From PALSA-1004 sp963829085 (GTDB taxonomy: Bacteria; Pseudomonadota; Gammaproteobacteria; Burkholderiales; SG8-41), in the NCBI GenBank assembly GCA_963829085.1, contig CAWHHJ010000005.1:328486-392485 (forward strand): a stretch of DNA of 64,000 bases, in the 5' to 3' direction. Of the stretch, positions 36,675 through 46,456 are shown piece by piece. The position numbers and the translations under genes are program-made. The notes beneath the pieces were generated by a model. The model made no database searches. It saw nothing but the letters and a program-made list of their open reading frames with translations, and was not told the DNA's origin. Position 1 is the first letter of the stretch, and each line of letters begins with the position of its first letter.

Positions 36675-37028
36675 ACCAACGATCCGCTCGGTCGAAGTGC
36701 CCGCTGCGCAATACGCGACCTTCGTATTCCATCGCGTCTTGATCGATGTCACGACTGCGCCGGCTGCCCTGCTGTGCGCCTTCGCTTACACACTCGTGCC
36801 GCTTCGCGCTCGCGCGCAGCTGTAAATCGACAGTTGCTATCAGCGGCGGCCCGCACCATTTGTGAATGGACTTGGCACCGGACGCGCACCGTCCACTGGG
36901 GCTGCGTCGTGTGCGTATGCGCCGCTAAGGCCGATGCAGGACATGCGACGATCGTATGCCGCGCTTGCTGTAAGATTGAGTGACCGCGTGAGTTCGACTC
37001 GGCGAATGTGGTCACCGATACGGAATAA
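36675..37028. other. Intergenic stretch before the Bug/PrpD/hydantoinase cluster
   Basis: About 350 bases; presumably carries the cluster promoter, which I cannot pinpoint. No gene seen. Confidence 0.3.
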
Positions 37029-38042
37029 ATGATAACGAACAAGATGGATCGTTTAGCAGCGCGCAAAATCAAGTTTAGTGTTTTGATCAGGTCACTGGCG
37101 TTCACGGCTCTGATCACAACCGTCGTCACCGACGCTCAAGCTCAGAAGTGGCCCGAGAAGCCGGTTCGGATCGTGACGCCGTTTGCGCCGGGCGGCGGAA
37201 CTGATGTGTTCGCACGCATCCTTGCCCAGCGCTTCTCCGAAGTATTTGGCCAGCAATTCTTCGTCGACAATCGGCCGGGCGCTGGGTCAACTACAGGAAC
37301 CGAGTTCGTCGCCAGGGCGCCCGCCGACGGCTACACGTTCCTCATGACTTCCGCATCGTTTTCTTTCAATCCGGGTCTTTACCCTAAGCTGCGGTATGAC
37401 TCGATGAAGGATTTCGCGCCGGTGTCGCAAGTGGTCGCCGTGCCTATTGTCATCGCAGTACTACCGACGTTCCCCGCAAACTCGCTGCAGGATCTCATCA
37501 AGCTTGCGAAGTCAAAGCCGGGACAAATTCTGTATTCGTCGGCAGGTCCGGGTAGCGCGATGCATCTGGCGGGCGCCCTGTTCAGCGTTGTGTCGAAATC
37601 CGACTTAACTCACGTCCCGTACAAGGGCGCGCCGGCGGCAGCTATGGCAGTACTTGGAGGGGAGGCCATCGTCACATTCGCGACCATCGAGACCGTGCTG
37701 CCGCTCGTGCACGGAAAGAAATTGCGACCGCTTGCCGTATCAACCAGCGAACGAGCTGCGGCCCTGCCCGATGTGCCTACAGCAGCCGAAGCTGGCATCA
37801 AGGGTTATGAAGTCACGGGATGGTACGGATTGCTCGCTCCGGCCAGCACACCGGCGGCAATCGTCGAGCAACTAAGCAGCGAAGTTCGTAAGGCCTTGGC
37901 GACGCCGGTGCTCCAGGAGCGTACAGCGCAGGAGGGCGCTAAGCCCGTCGGCAGCACGCCGCCGGAGTTTGAGCGCTTTCTGCGTGATGAGATCGCAAAA
38001 TGGACACGCATCATCCGCGACCTTGGCCTCAAGCTCGATTGA
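37029..38042 (+). CDS. Bug/TctC family periplasmic receptor
   Basis: 337 residues; ATG at 37029 (a second ATG at 37044 is possible). The signal is FSVLIRSLAFTALITTVVTD then AQAQKWPEKP. The body is complete: VRIVTPFAPGGGTDVFARIL, VDNRPGAGSTTGTEFVARAP, DGYTFLMTSASFSFNPGLYP, LTHVPYKGAPAAAMAVLGGE and PDVPTAAEAGIKGYEVTGWY. Binds a small, usually carboxylate ligand. It is the first gene of a five-gene run on the same strand with a PrpD-like and a hydantoinase-like enzyme, so its ligand may be the substrate of that pathway. Confidence 0.9.
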   Translation: MITNKMDRLAARKIKFSVLIRSLAFTALITTVVTDAQAQKWPEKPVRIVTPFAPGGGTDVFARILAQRFSEVFGQQFFVDNRPGAGSTTGTEFVARAPADGYTFLMTSASFSFNPGLYPKLRYDSMKDFAPVSQVVAVPIVIAVLPTFPANSLQDLIKLAKSKPGQILYSSAGPGSAMHLAGALFSVVSKSDLTHVPYKGAPAAAMAVLGGEAIVTFATIETVLPLVHGKKLRPLAVSTSERAAALPDVPTAAEAGIKGYEVTGWYGLLAPASTPAAIVEQLSSEVRKALATPVLQERTAQEGAKPVGSTPPEFERFLRDEIAKWTRIIRDLGLKLD

Positions 38043-38159
38043 TGTTCGCAGATCAGGCTTCCAAGTCGCGCGAGTAAAGACGCTCCACTGGTCAACGTGC
38101 GTCACCCAGAGAGCACACGAAGATTCGCCGAGATCGTTCTGAATAACAGAGGACAGTAA

Positions 38160-39515
38160 GTGGGCCGAGAAATTGAAACGCTTGCGGAGTTTGCGGCAAG
38201 CACACAGTGGGAAGATGTACCCGCGCCCGTTCGCGAACATACCAAGCTTGTCGTGCTTGATACGCTCGGCGTGATACTTGCGGGTGGCGAGCGACCGGAA
38301 GTGTCCCAACTGCGCGCGCGCTTAACTCCAACCGCCGGCACGGGCGCCACTGTATATGCGCGTGGTTGGCCCGTGCACGATCCGCGTACTGCTGCGCTTC
38401 TGAACGGCATTGGCGGGCGGGCAATCGAGCTGTGCGAAGGATTGCGTCTGGTGTCGGGACAGGCCGCGATGCAGGTTTTGCCGGGAGCGCTCGCCGTGGC
38501 GGAGCACGTACAGGCAAGCGGCCGCGAGCTGCTTGCTGCCTTTGTTACCGGCTATGATCTTGCGTCCCGGTTTTGTTTCGCATTCACGCCGCGGCCGCTT
38601 GCGCACCAGAATGGCCAGGCGTCGCTGCTTGCAGCCGTGGCGGCCGGTGCGCGTCTGCGAGGGCTAGATGCGAGCGGAGTCAGTCGTGCGATGCGCATCG
38701 CAACGACGCTTGTGCTGACGCCGAGTTATACGAATGCAGTCGCGGGTGCGACGACACTGAATGTGGCAGGCGGCATGAGCGGATTTGCTGCTGCCCTTGT
38801 ACCGGATCTAGCCCTGGCGGGATTCGAAGCACAGGCGAATGCGATCGAGGAATCGCTGGGCCAGCTCGTGGGCGGCGGCTTTGATCCCGCGCGTTTACTC
38901 GACGCATTGGGTGAGCGCTGGGAGATCACGCGCAATTACTTTAGATTGTATGCATGCTGTAATCCGATTCATCCGGCACTCGATTGCCTGAAGGAAACGC
39001 TTGCGAAGCTGACGCCGAAGCCGGAAGACGTCGAGCGCATCGATATCGCGACCTATCGTTTTGCATCGGTGATGCGCAACCCCGATCCACCGAATTACTT
39101 TGCATCCAAGTATTCACTGCCGCATGCCGCAGCGACTATGGTCGTAAAAAACAGTGCAGGTTATGCCGCACTCGACGATGCAGCGTTGGCTGACCCCGTT
39201 ATCGCCGCTCTGCGCCATCGCGTTCATATCACCGAAGACGCGACGATGAGCGCAGTCGCACCCCGCCTGCGGCCGGCGCGAGTAACGCTCACTCTGAAGG
39301 ATGGCCGCGAGAGCATACATGCTTGCGAGAGCCATCGCGGTGATTTCCAACAGCCATTCGAAGAGTCGGAACTGCGCGACAAATTCCATGAGCTTGCAAG
39401 CACAGTGCTCACGCCGGACGGGGTTGCGCATGTCGAGGAAGCGGTCGGACGTTGCGAGCAATGGAAAAGCGTACAGGAATTGACCGATCTCATGCGCCGC
39501 TATGGCCGCACCTAG
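38160..39515 (+). CDS. MmgE/PrpD family protein
   Basis: 451 residues from a GTG at 38160. Fold of 2-methylcitrate dehydratase (PrpD) and cis-aconitate decarboxylase. N-terminal helical domain: LVVLDTLGVILAGGERPEVS, LLNGIGGRAIELCEGLRLVS and HQNGQASLLAAVAAGARLRG. C-terminal domain: FRLYACCNPIHPALDCLKET and NYFASKYSLPHAAATMVVKN. Typical PrpD HD-type motifs at the active site are altered here (AIELCEG instead of a DFDD-like motif), so it is a paralogue of unknown substrate. It lies 118 bases after the Bug receptor and 16 bases before the hydantoinase gene, probably in one operon. Confidence 0.87.
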   Translation: MGREIETLAEFAASTQWEDVPAPVREHTKLVVLDTLGVILAGGERPEVSQLRARLTPTAGTGATVYARGWPVHDPRTAALLNGIGGRAIELCEGLRLVSGQAAMQVLPGALAVAEHVQASGRELLAAFVTGYDLASRFCFAFTPRPLAHQNGQASLLAAVAAGARLRGLDASGVSRAMRIATTLVLTPSYTNAVAGATTLNVAGGMSGFAAALVPDLALAGFEAQANAIEESLGQLVGGGFDPARLLDALGERWEITRNYFRLYACCNPIHPALDCLKETLAKLTPKPEDVERIDIATYRFASVMRNPDPPNYFASKYSLPHAAATMVVKNSAGYAALDDAALADPVIAALRHRVHITEDATMSAVAPRLRPARVTLTLKDGRESIHACESHRGDFQQPFEESELRDKFHELASTVLTPDGVAHVEEAVGRCEQWKSVQELTDLMRRYGRT

Positions 39516-39531
39516 ATTCGAGGATCTGAAT

Positions 39532-40959
39532 ATGTTCGATTTGATAATTCGCGGCGATCGAGTCGTCACTCCGGCCGGCGCAGATGCCTGCGACGTCGCC
39601 ATTCAGGGTGAAAAAATAGTTGCTGTCGCAGCGTTGGGCACCTTTAACAACACCGCCGCTGGTCGTGTCATGGATGCGCGCGGAAAGATTGTCATGCCGG
39701 GCGGCATTGATCCACATGTACATTTGAAATGGTATACGCCGCATCCGGACGGAACAGTTACTTTCACAGACCCGCCGTCGGTTGTTAGCCGGGCTGCGCT
39801 ACACGGTGGAACGACGACAATGATCGATTTCGCCCGCTGGACACATGGCAATACGATTCAGCAGGCGATCGAACGACGCCACGAAGACTGGACGGCGCAA
39901 TGCTACTGCGACTACAGCTTTCATGTCATGGTAGAAGGCGCACTGCCGCCGGAAATATTCGGTCAGCTTGCTGAAGCGTTGCGCGCCGGATATCCGACGG
40001 TGAAAATTTTTACGACCGACATAACGCCCAGCCGCCGCGGTCGCATGGTCGACTTTGGTGATATCTGGGAGGTGTTCAAGGTGGTAGCCCAAGAACGCGG
40101 CATGTGTGTTATGCACGGTGAAGACAATGACATCGTGATGCACATGTACGACAAGCTGATTCGCGAAGGCCGCGTGGGCTTCGAGCACATGGCGGAAGTG
40201 CACAATGCGATGTCTGAAGACCTGTCATTCCGCCGTGTGCTTGGTCTTGCCAAGAATGTCCCCGGTATCGTTCTCTACTTCATGCATGTGAGCGCTGCGT
40301 ATGGTGTGGAAGCAATACGGGAGGCTAGGGCGCGCGGCATGCCTGTCTACGGCGAGACACTTCATCAGTACTTGATGTACACCTCCGACGATTACCTACG
40401 GCCCAATGGTCAGATCTACCACACGTACCCGTCGATCAAAGCCAAGACAGATCAGGATGCTCTCTGGGGCGGCACGGTTGATGGCACCATCCATACCGTC
40501 GCGACCGACGAGGTGTGCTGCTCGCTGAAAGTGAAGACCATGGGTAAACGCATCGACGATACGACGGGCGGCAATGTCGGCGTGGAGCCGCGGGTGGCGC
40601 TCATGTATACCGAGATGGTCGGACGCCGGGGATATTCTCTCGAAAAGTTCGTGGACCTGGTGTCGACAAACGCGGCGCGCATCATGGGACTTTACCCGCG
40701 CAAGGGCGCGATCACCGCGGGCGCGGATGCCGACATTGTCGTTCTGGATCCGGGTAAGCGCATGACGATTCGCAAAGAGATGTTACACGAGGCAGATTAC
40801 ACGCCGTGGGAGGGGCACGAAGTACATTCCTGGCCATCGGTCACCGTCCTGCGCGGGAAAGTTGTTGTTGACGACGGCAAGTTCTTCGGCGATCTGAGCG
40901 ACGGTAAGTACCTCAAGCGCAAGATCTCCGAGGAGATACGCGGCGGGGCCAATCTGTAA
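39532..40959 (+). CDS. Dihydropyrimidinase/D-hydantoinase-like amidohydrolase
   Basis: 475 residues from the ATG at 39532 (GAGGATCTGAAT upstream); the ATG at 39502 lies inside the PrpD gene and has no site. Cyclic-amide hydrolase with a binuclear metal centre. Ligands visible: GGIDPHVHLKW (HxH), the carboxylated Lys in YPTVKIFTTD, MHGEDND and LYFMHVSAAYG (His), and VATDEVC (Asp). TTMIDFARWTHG and GAITAGADADIVVLDPGKRM are family-typical. It should open hydantoin-, dihydropyrimidine- or imide-like rings. With the Bug receptor and PrpD homologue it suggests a catabolic cluster. Confidence 0.88.
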   Translation: MFDLIIRGDRVVTPAGADACDVAIQGEKIVAVAALGTFNNTAAGRVMDARGKIVMPGGIDPHVHLKWYTPHPDGTVTFTDPPSVVSRAALHGGTTTMIDFARWTHGNTIQQAIERRHEDWTAQCYCDYSFHVMVEGALPPEIFGQLAEALRAGYPTVKIFTTDITPSRRGRMVDFGDIWEVFKVVAQERGMCVMHGEDNDIVMHMYDKLIREGRVGFEHMAEVHNAMSEDLSFRRVLGLAKNVPGIVLYFMHVSAAYGVEAIREARARGMPVYGETLHQYLMYTSDDYLRPNGQIYHTYPSIKAKTDQDALWGGTVDGTIHTVATDEVCCSLKVKTMGKRIDDTTGGNVGVEPRVALMYTEMVGRRGYSLEKFVDLVSTNAARIMGLYPRKGAITAGADADIVVLDPGKRMTIRKEMLHEADYTPWEGHEVHSWPSVTVLRGKVVVDDGKFFGDLSDGKYLKRKISEEIRGGANL

Positions 40960-40970
40960 ACTTATTTGAT

Positions 40971-41306
40971 ATGGCATGTACGGATGACACGCGAGTTGTG
41001 CAATTCCTTGTCGATACGCTCGAACTGTGGCGGGTCGAGGCAACCGTAGAAGCGGCTCGCGCGCCTTGTGTCGCTGTTGTGCGGGTCGACAAACGCGCAA
41101 TAGCATGGGTCGAGCGCGCGGCCCCGACGGATATGACATTCCGGTGGATCGTGCGCTTCGCAATCGATTCACTATCTGACCCGACAAAGGCGCGCGCGCG
41201 CCCATGCTCTTCACTCATCGGTCTGTTGAATGCATTGCGGATCGGGCTGAAGGTGGAGCGGGGTAGTGCGCTTCGGGTAGCAGGGGCTCCTGCGCGCAGT
41301 GCATGA
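40971..41306 (+). CDS. Small conserved-looking hypothetical protein
   Basis: 111 residues, starting 11 bases after the hydantoinase stop. No known domain. It reads like a real protein (VVQFLVDTLELWRVEATVEA, SSLIGLLNALRIGLKVERGS). Its stop TGA overlaps the ATG of the CobW gene (ATGA), which implies translational coupling and a shared role. It may be an accessory or metal-related factor for the hydrolase; this is inference only. Confidence 0.6.
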   Translation: MACTDDTRVVQFLVDTLELWRVEATVEAARAPCVAVVRVDKRAIAWVERAAPTDMTFRWIVRFAIDSLSDPTKARARPCSSLIGLLNALRIGLKVERGSALRVAGAPARSA

Positions 41307-42338
41307 TCCCCGTGTCTCTCATTACCGGGTTTCTCGGGAGCGGCAAAACGACGCTGCTCGCGCATATGCTGCGCGACCCCGCAATGAGCCGCACCGCGAT
41401 AATTATCAATGAGTTCGGTGCTGTCGGTCTCGACCATGACCTGATCGAAACGAGTGACGAGAGCTTTATCCAGCTCTCCAACGGTTGTCTTTGTTGCAAT
41501 GTCAGAACCGATCTAGTGCTGACGCTCATTGATCTCGCGTCGCGACGCTCAGCAGGAACGGTGCCGTGCTTTGAGCGTGTCGTGATAGAGACGAGCGGAC
41601 TCGCGGACCCGGCGCCCATTCTTCATGCATTGATGACGGACAGCGGCGTCTGTGAAAATTACGCGCTCGACGACGTCATCACTACGGTCGATACTGTCAC
41701 GGGGCTGTCGACTATCGAGAAGCACCCTGAGTCAGTGCGACAGGTCGCAGTCGCCGATCGAATCATATTGACAAAAACGGACCTCGCGCCTGCCGGAACA
41801 GCAGCAATATGCAAGCGAATTTCCAGCATCAATCCAAGCGCACCAGTTACTATCGCCATAAACGGAGTGCTTGACGCTTCTACATTATTTCGGTCTCTCG
41901 GTCCGCGCAGCGTCGATATCCTCGAAAGCGTCAGCAGGTGGATGCCGCCGGAATCCGCGAATGGCAAATCCTACGGACACCAACATACCGAAGAGATTTC
42001 CACATTTTGCATCGTGCGAGAGCAGCCGCTGCACGGCGTAACGCTCGCGCTTCTGCTGTCTGCGCTGGCCGACAATTGCGGCGCAGACTTGCTGCGCGAT
42101 GAAAGGCATTGTCGCGATCACCGAAGAACCCGAGCGCCCTGCGGTGATTCACGGGGTTCAGCACGTGTATCACGCGCCGGTATGGCTCGATCACTGGCCA
42201 TCGGACGATCGCCGCACGCGCATCGTCTTCATCGGCCGCAACATCCGGCAGACGTGGGTGCTCGCGCTTATCGACTTACTCGATGCGGAAGTCAGCGACC
42301 AGACTATGCGTCTAGGCGCAACCGCCGGAGCGATCTGA
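41303..42338 (+). pseudogene. CobW/COG0523-type GTPase (metallochaperone), one frameshift
   Basis: G3E GTPase. N-terminal GTPase: P-loop TGFLGSGKTTLL (about 8-19), the metal-binding CxCC motif in NGCLCCNVR, Walker B-like VVIETSGLADPAP and base-recognition TKTD. The His-containing linker (YGHQHTEEI) and CobW C-terminal domain follow, but near 42095 one extra A breaks the frame; removing it gives LLRVKGIVAITEEPERPAVI, then HGVQHVYHAP and WLDHWPSDDRRTRIVFIGRN up to 42338. The gene is otherwise complete. Members deliver zinc or other metals. Being coupled to a metallohydrolase operon suggests it loads that enzyme. The single insertion may be a sequence error. Confidence 0.75.
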
Positions 42339-42432
42339 CCGGCGCTACGGCAAAGTCGCGCAACACATTGTTACTTTTTTTCCGGGATATCAGGCTGCCG
42401 CGAGTCCTCTAATGCACAGGAGGACTCAAATC

Positions 42433-42639
42433 ATGAGATTAACGAAGACAGCTTTTGTGGTATCGACACTTGCAGCATTGGGAGGCTGCGTGGCTGTGCC
42501 GGCGGGACCTGGTTACTACGCACCGCAAGCGGCCTACTACGGACCTGCACCGGCCTATTATGGACCGCCGGCGTATTACGGTCCTTCAGTCGGCGTTGGC
42601 GTATACGGCGGCTATTGGGGACGGCGTCACTGGCACTGA
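42433..42639 (+). CDS. Small YGP-repeat lipoprotein
   Basis: 68 residues from the ATG at 42433, ten bases after AGGAGGA. The signal FVVSTLAALGGC ends in a lipobox (LGGC). The mature protein is almost only Pro, Tyr, Gly and Ala with repeated YYGP units (PAYYGPPAYYGPSVGVGVYG) and a basic aromatic end GRRHWH. Such tiny tyrosine-rich lipoproteins are common in betaproteobacteria; no role is known. Confidence 0.7.
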   Translation: MRLTKTAFVVSTLAALGGCVAVPAGPGYYAPQAAYYGPAPAYYGPPAYYGPSVGVGVYGGYWGRRHWH

Positions 42640-42686
42640 TGGCCTTGTGCCGCACTTAGTAGTGCCTGCGCCTGCATTGCAGACAG

Positions 42687-43308
42687 CTAGTACTCGACGG
42701 GCACCGGATCGAGACTACGCCACATGTACCAGGTCGCGACTGAACGCCAGGGCTTCCAGCTTTTCGCGATCGCGTTTATCTTGAGCTTTGACAGCGGCTT
42801 CCCCTCGTTGTAATGCAGGCTCATTGCTCGCTGTAGACCGATATCGTCGAGCGGCAGCACGTCCGGTCGCGACATGTAGAAAATTAAAAACATCTCTGCC
42901 GTCCAGCGGCCGACGCCGCGCACCTGCGTGAGCTCAGAGATTAACTCGTCATCAGACATCTCTTTCCAGCGCGCGACCCTCATGCGGCCCTCGACGAAAT
43001 GGCGGGCCAGATCGTGCAGATAGACGACTTTACTGCGCGAGAGTCCGCACAATCGCAGTGCGTCCGCATCGTGCGCATGAATCATTTCGGGGAGCATCTC
43101 CGGGTACTGTGGCCGTCAACTTGTCCCAGACGCTTTGTGCGGCTTTGACCGAAATCTGTTGACCTACGATCGACCTGGCAAGCGTGTTGAACGCATCGCC
43201 CCGCGAGCGAAGTGTAAGCCCGCGCGAACGCGCGGCGAGTTTCTTGATCACGGGATCGCTGGCGGACAACTCGCGCGTGGCTTGCTTCCAGTAGTCGGGG
43301 ACCGCCAT
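42687..43308 (-). pseudogene. DNA-3-methyladenine glycosylase II-like (AlkA/HhH-GPD), one frameshift
   Basis: Base-excision repair glycosylase. The first frame from 43308 carries DYWKQATRELSASDPVIKKL and LARSIVGQQISVKAAQSVWD. Near 43105 one base shifts the frame, and the second carries GLSRSKVVYLHDLARHFVEG, the HhH motif LTQVRGVGRWTAEMFLIF and the catalytic Asp in DVLPLDDIGLQRA, ending at 42687. Length and motif order are normal for short AlkA homologues without the N-terminal TATA-like domain. A single indel, so real inactivation and sequence error are both open. Confidence 0.75.
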
Positions 43309-43312
43309 GGCG

Positions 43313-43873
43313 TTATGTGCTGCCTTTCATTCTTAACTTGCGCCGCTGCCACTCACTGACAACATACCATCGCCATGCGAGCCGTGTCACCGCGTACCCA
43401 ACGGCGCTTAACAGCAGTGCTAGCAGCGGCAGCCCGACAAGCAGTGGTTTGCCGATCGAGAACAACCAATCTGCAGCCGCTGCTAACCACCCGGCGAAAT
43501 CATTGCCGTCAACGTCAAACGTCATGGACGGCATCTCACTGCTGCTATCGCCCAACACCAGTTGCCCGAGCTTGAAAGCCACATAGTACAAGGGCACGAT
43601 GGTGAACGGATTCGTATATAGCGTAACGACTATGGCGATGGGTAAGTTGACGCGGAATGCTACAGCGAGCAGGGCGCTGACGGCAAACTGCACCGGATTG
43701 CTGCCGGGTACCAGACCCGCAAACATGCCAACGGCGACGCCGCCGGCCACCGAACGACGGTGGAGATGCCAGAGATTGTGATGCCGGAACCATGACCCGA
43801 AACGGATCATGTAGCGGTTTTCGCTGATCGCAGCGTGCGTAGGCAGGTACTTCCTAAAGAACTTGCGAGGCAT
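43313..43873 (-). CDS. DUF2062 membrane protein
   Basis: 186 residues. DUF2062 hallmarks: a basic start, HNLWHLHRRSVAGGVAVGMF then AGLVPGSNPVQFAVSALLAV, and LPIAIVVTLYTNPFTIVPLY with the conserved YTNP motif. Three to four membrane segments; the last near 140-165. The family is of unknown function, sometimes fused to glycosyltransferases in other bacteria. It is divergent from the comEC gene and reads toward the glycosylase-like gene in the opposite order, four bases apart, so the two could be cotranscribed. Confidence 0.87.
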   Translation of the reverse strand: MPRKFFRKYLPTHAAISENRYMIRFGSWFRHHNLWHLHRRSVAGGVAVGMFAGLVPGSNPVQFAVSALLAVAFRVNLPIAIVVTLYTNPFTIVPLYYVAFKLGQLVLGDSSSEMPSMTFDVDGNDFAGWLAAAADWLFSIGKPLLVGLPLLALLLSAVGYAVTRLAWRWYVVSEWQRRKLRMKGST

Positions 43874-43935
43874 GAGACAAACTGTATTCTACCTAGATTC
43901 GTAGTCCATCGGGGAGGCGGACGCGTTGTATACAC

Positions 43936-46347
43936 ATGAACATGCTTGCAATTGATTCGTTCGTGCGTCTGTTCGTAGTTTGCTTTGCGGCCGGTGTCTG
44001 GTGGCTGCAATCGCAGTCCGCACTGCCGGTCGTCGATTGGTATTGGGGCGCTCCGTTGCTGGCAGTGGCACTGCTGGTCCTCGCACCGGTGCAGTCTACA
44101 ACGATGCGTCATATATATCGCGTATTCGCCGCCGGGGCATGCGTGCTTTGCGGTTTCCTATGGGCAGCCTTATTTGCTCAATTCCGGTTAGCCGATGCCT
44201 TATCTCCTGAATGGGAGGGCGAAGATATTCGCGTCGTCGGCGTCGTAGCGTCGATGCCTCAGCCTTACGAACGGAGCGTACGTTTTGAGTTCGACGTCGA
44301 ACGTGTATTGACTGCTGATGCGGTCGTTCCAGCACATATTGTGCTCTCATGGTGGAAGAGCGCCGCGCTGGCAACGTCCGACGTTCGTGCCGGGGAGCGC
44401 TGGCAACTCACCGTCCGATTGCGGCGGCCGCATGGAACGCTCAACCCGCACGGATTCGACTACGAAGCATGGTTGCTCGAGCGCGGCATCCGCGCCACGG
44501 GTTATGTTCGCCCCGGCAGCGCGAACATACGCCTTTCAACTCTGGTCATCAGACCGGGATATCTGATTGAACGCGTGCGTGAGGCGGTGCGCGCACGCAT
44601 TGAGAGTGCTTTGCCGCAAGCGACATATGCAGGCGTGCTCTCGGCGCTCGCTATCGGTGATCAGCGTGCGATCAGTCCCGACCAGTGGCAGGTATTCACA
44701 CGCACCGGTGTCAACCATCTTATGAGCATATCGGGCTTACATGTCACCATGATCTCAGGTCTCGTTTTTGCCATGATTTATTGGCTCTGGCGACGTAACG
44801 TGCATTTAACGCTGGCGTTGCCGGCACGCAAAGCGGCGGTGGTCGCCGGTTTCCTCACGGCCCTTGCGTACGCGTGGCTGTCGGGATTCGCGTTACCGGC
44901 ACAACGCACCGTGTACATGCTCGCAGTAGTCGCCGTCGCTTTATGGTCGGGCCGTATCACTTCCGCGTCGGTAGTGCTCAGCGCCGCCTTATTCATTGTT
45001 CTCCTTATCGACCCGTGGGCAGTGCTCGCACCCGGTTTCTGGCTGTCGTTCGGCGCGGTCGGTTTGATCTTGTTCGTGACGGCCGGGCGGCTGGCCCAGT
45101 CACATTGGTTCGTTACTTGGGCGCGCGTGCAATGGACGATTACGCTCGGTCTGATTCCGTTGCTGCTGGCCATGTTTCAGCAGATCTCACTCGTTTCACC
45201 ACTTGCAAACGCGATTGCGATTCCCGTCGTGAGCCTGGCTGTTGTTCCGCTCACGCTAATCGGTGTTGCGATGCCTTTCGATGCCGTTCTACATCTCGCT
45301 CATCTGGTCATGTCCGTATGCGGCGCTATGCTCGAGTGGATGAGCGCACTGCCGGTTTCGGTCTGGCAGCAGCATGCACCGCCGATGTGGACGGTAGTCG
45401 TTGCGATGGTAGGCATACTCTGGATGCTGTTACCGCGCGGGTTCCCGGCGCGTTGGATCGGCGCGATCGCGTTATTGCCCGTGTTTCTTGTCCTGCCGTT
45501 GCTGCCGGCGCAAGGCGCGCTCAGACTCACGGTGCTCGACGTCGGTCAGGGACTTGCCATCGTCGCACAGACGAATACGCACGCATTGCTTTTCGATGCG
45601 GGGCCGGCATACGGGCCACAGGTAGACAGCGGCAACCGGATCGTCGTGCCGTATTTGCGCGCGAGCGGCGTGCAAACTTTGAGCGGTATGGTGATCAGCC
45701 ACGGCGACAACGATCACAGCGGCGGCGCACGTTCGGTAGTGCAGGCAGTTCCGGCAGACTGGCTTCTGACGTCATTGCCCGAAGGCCACGCGCTAAATTC
45801 ATTGGTCGTGCGCACCCGCAGGTGTGAGGCCGGCGGAAATTGGGATTGGGACGGGGTGTCGTTTGAACTACTGCACCCGGCACGCGAGAACTACGACCGC
45901 GCAAAGTTCCGCAGCAACGACCGCGGTTGCGTACTGAGAATCAGCACTCAAGGCGCGAGTGTTCTAATTACGGCGGACGTCGAACAGAAATCCGAGCGGG
46001 AAATGCTTGAGAGTGTTCCTGACAAACTGCGCGCGCAAGTTTTATTGATACCGCACCACGGTAGCCGCACGTCTTCATCGGCAGACTTTGTCGCGCAGGT
46101 CAATCCGGATATTGCGCTAGTCGCGGCAGGCTATCGAAATCGTTTCGGCCATCCGAAGGACGACGTGCTCGACCGTTATCGTGCAATCGGCAGCCGCATC
46201 TATCGCACCGACCATGACGGAGCGCTGCTGCTCGAAATCGCAGCGGACGGTGCTATTAGTGCCCGGCGCTATCGTGCGCTATATCGACGCTATTGGCATG
46301 CGGCGCTTGAAAATCCAGACCTGCTTGAAGATGAGGAGCTGCAATGA
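43936..46347 (+). CDS. comEC: ComEC/Rec2 DNA-uptake channel
   Basis: 803 residues, full length. Inner-membrane channel that takes single-stranded DNA into the cytoplasm during natural transformation. The N-terminal DUF4131 region includes TLNPHGFDYEAWLLERGIRA. The Competence domain (about 230-500, many membrane segments) begins FTRTGVNHLMSISGLHVTMI. The C-terminal metallo-beta-lactamase domain has LTVLDVGQGLAIV, VISHGDNDHSGGARS (HxDxDH) and LLIPHHGSRTSSS. All catalytic parts are present and the frame is intact. Other competence genes are not in the window. Confidence 0.93.
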   Translation: MNMLAIDSFVRLFVVCFAAGVWWLQSQSALPVVDWYWGAPLLAVALLVLAPVQSTTMRHIYRVFAAGACVLCGFLWAALFAQFRLADALSPEWEGEDIRVVGVVASMPQPYERSVRFEFDVERVLTADAVVPAHIVLSWWKSAALATSDVRAGERWQLTVRLRRPHGTLNPHGFDYEAWLLERGIRATGYVRPGSANIRLSTLVIRPGYLIERVREAVRARIESALPQATYAGVLSALAIGDQRAISPDQWQVFTRTGVNHLMSISGLHVTMISGLVFAMIYWLWRRNVHLTLALPARKAAVVAGFLTALAYAWLSGFALPAQRTVYMLAVVAVALWSGRITSASVVLSAALFIVLLIDPWAVLAPGFWLSFGAVGLILFVTAGRLAQSHWFVTWARVQWTITLGLIPLLLAMFQQISLVSPLANAIAIPVVSLAVVPLTLIGVAMPFDAVLHLAHLVMSVCGAMLEWMSALPVSVWQQHAPPMWTVVVAMVGILWMLLPRGFPARWIGAIALLPVFLVLPLLPAQGALRLTVLDVGQGLAIVAQTNTHALLFDAGPAYGPQVDSGNRIVVPYLRASGVQTLSGMVISHGDNDHSGGARSVVQAVPADWLLTSLPEGHALNSLVVRTRRCEAGGNWDWDGVSFELLHPARENYDRAKFRSNDRGCVLRISTQGASVLITADVEQKSEREMLESVPDKLRAQVLLIPHHGSRTSSSADFVAQVNPDIALVAAGYRNRFGHPKDDVLDRYRAIGSRIYRTDHDGALLLEIAADGAISARRYRALYRRYWHAALENPDLLEDEELQ

Positions 46348-46456
46348 TTGGCGGCGTGCGCAGTCTGCGTATACAGGGGATGCGATCTGAAGCGCCGTCA
46401 AAACCTCTGGCCGATACCTCACTGAAGCAAGGCACGGTACTAAAAACCGGACGGAG

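Noticed and set aside
44874..45827. 317-codon frame on the plus strand inside comEC
   Set aside because: Arg-rich shadow frame; comEC in the other frame has all family motifs.
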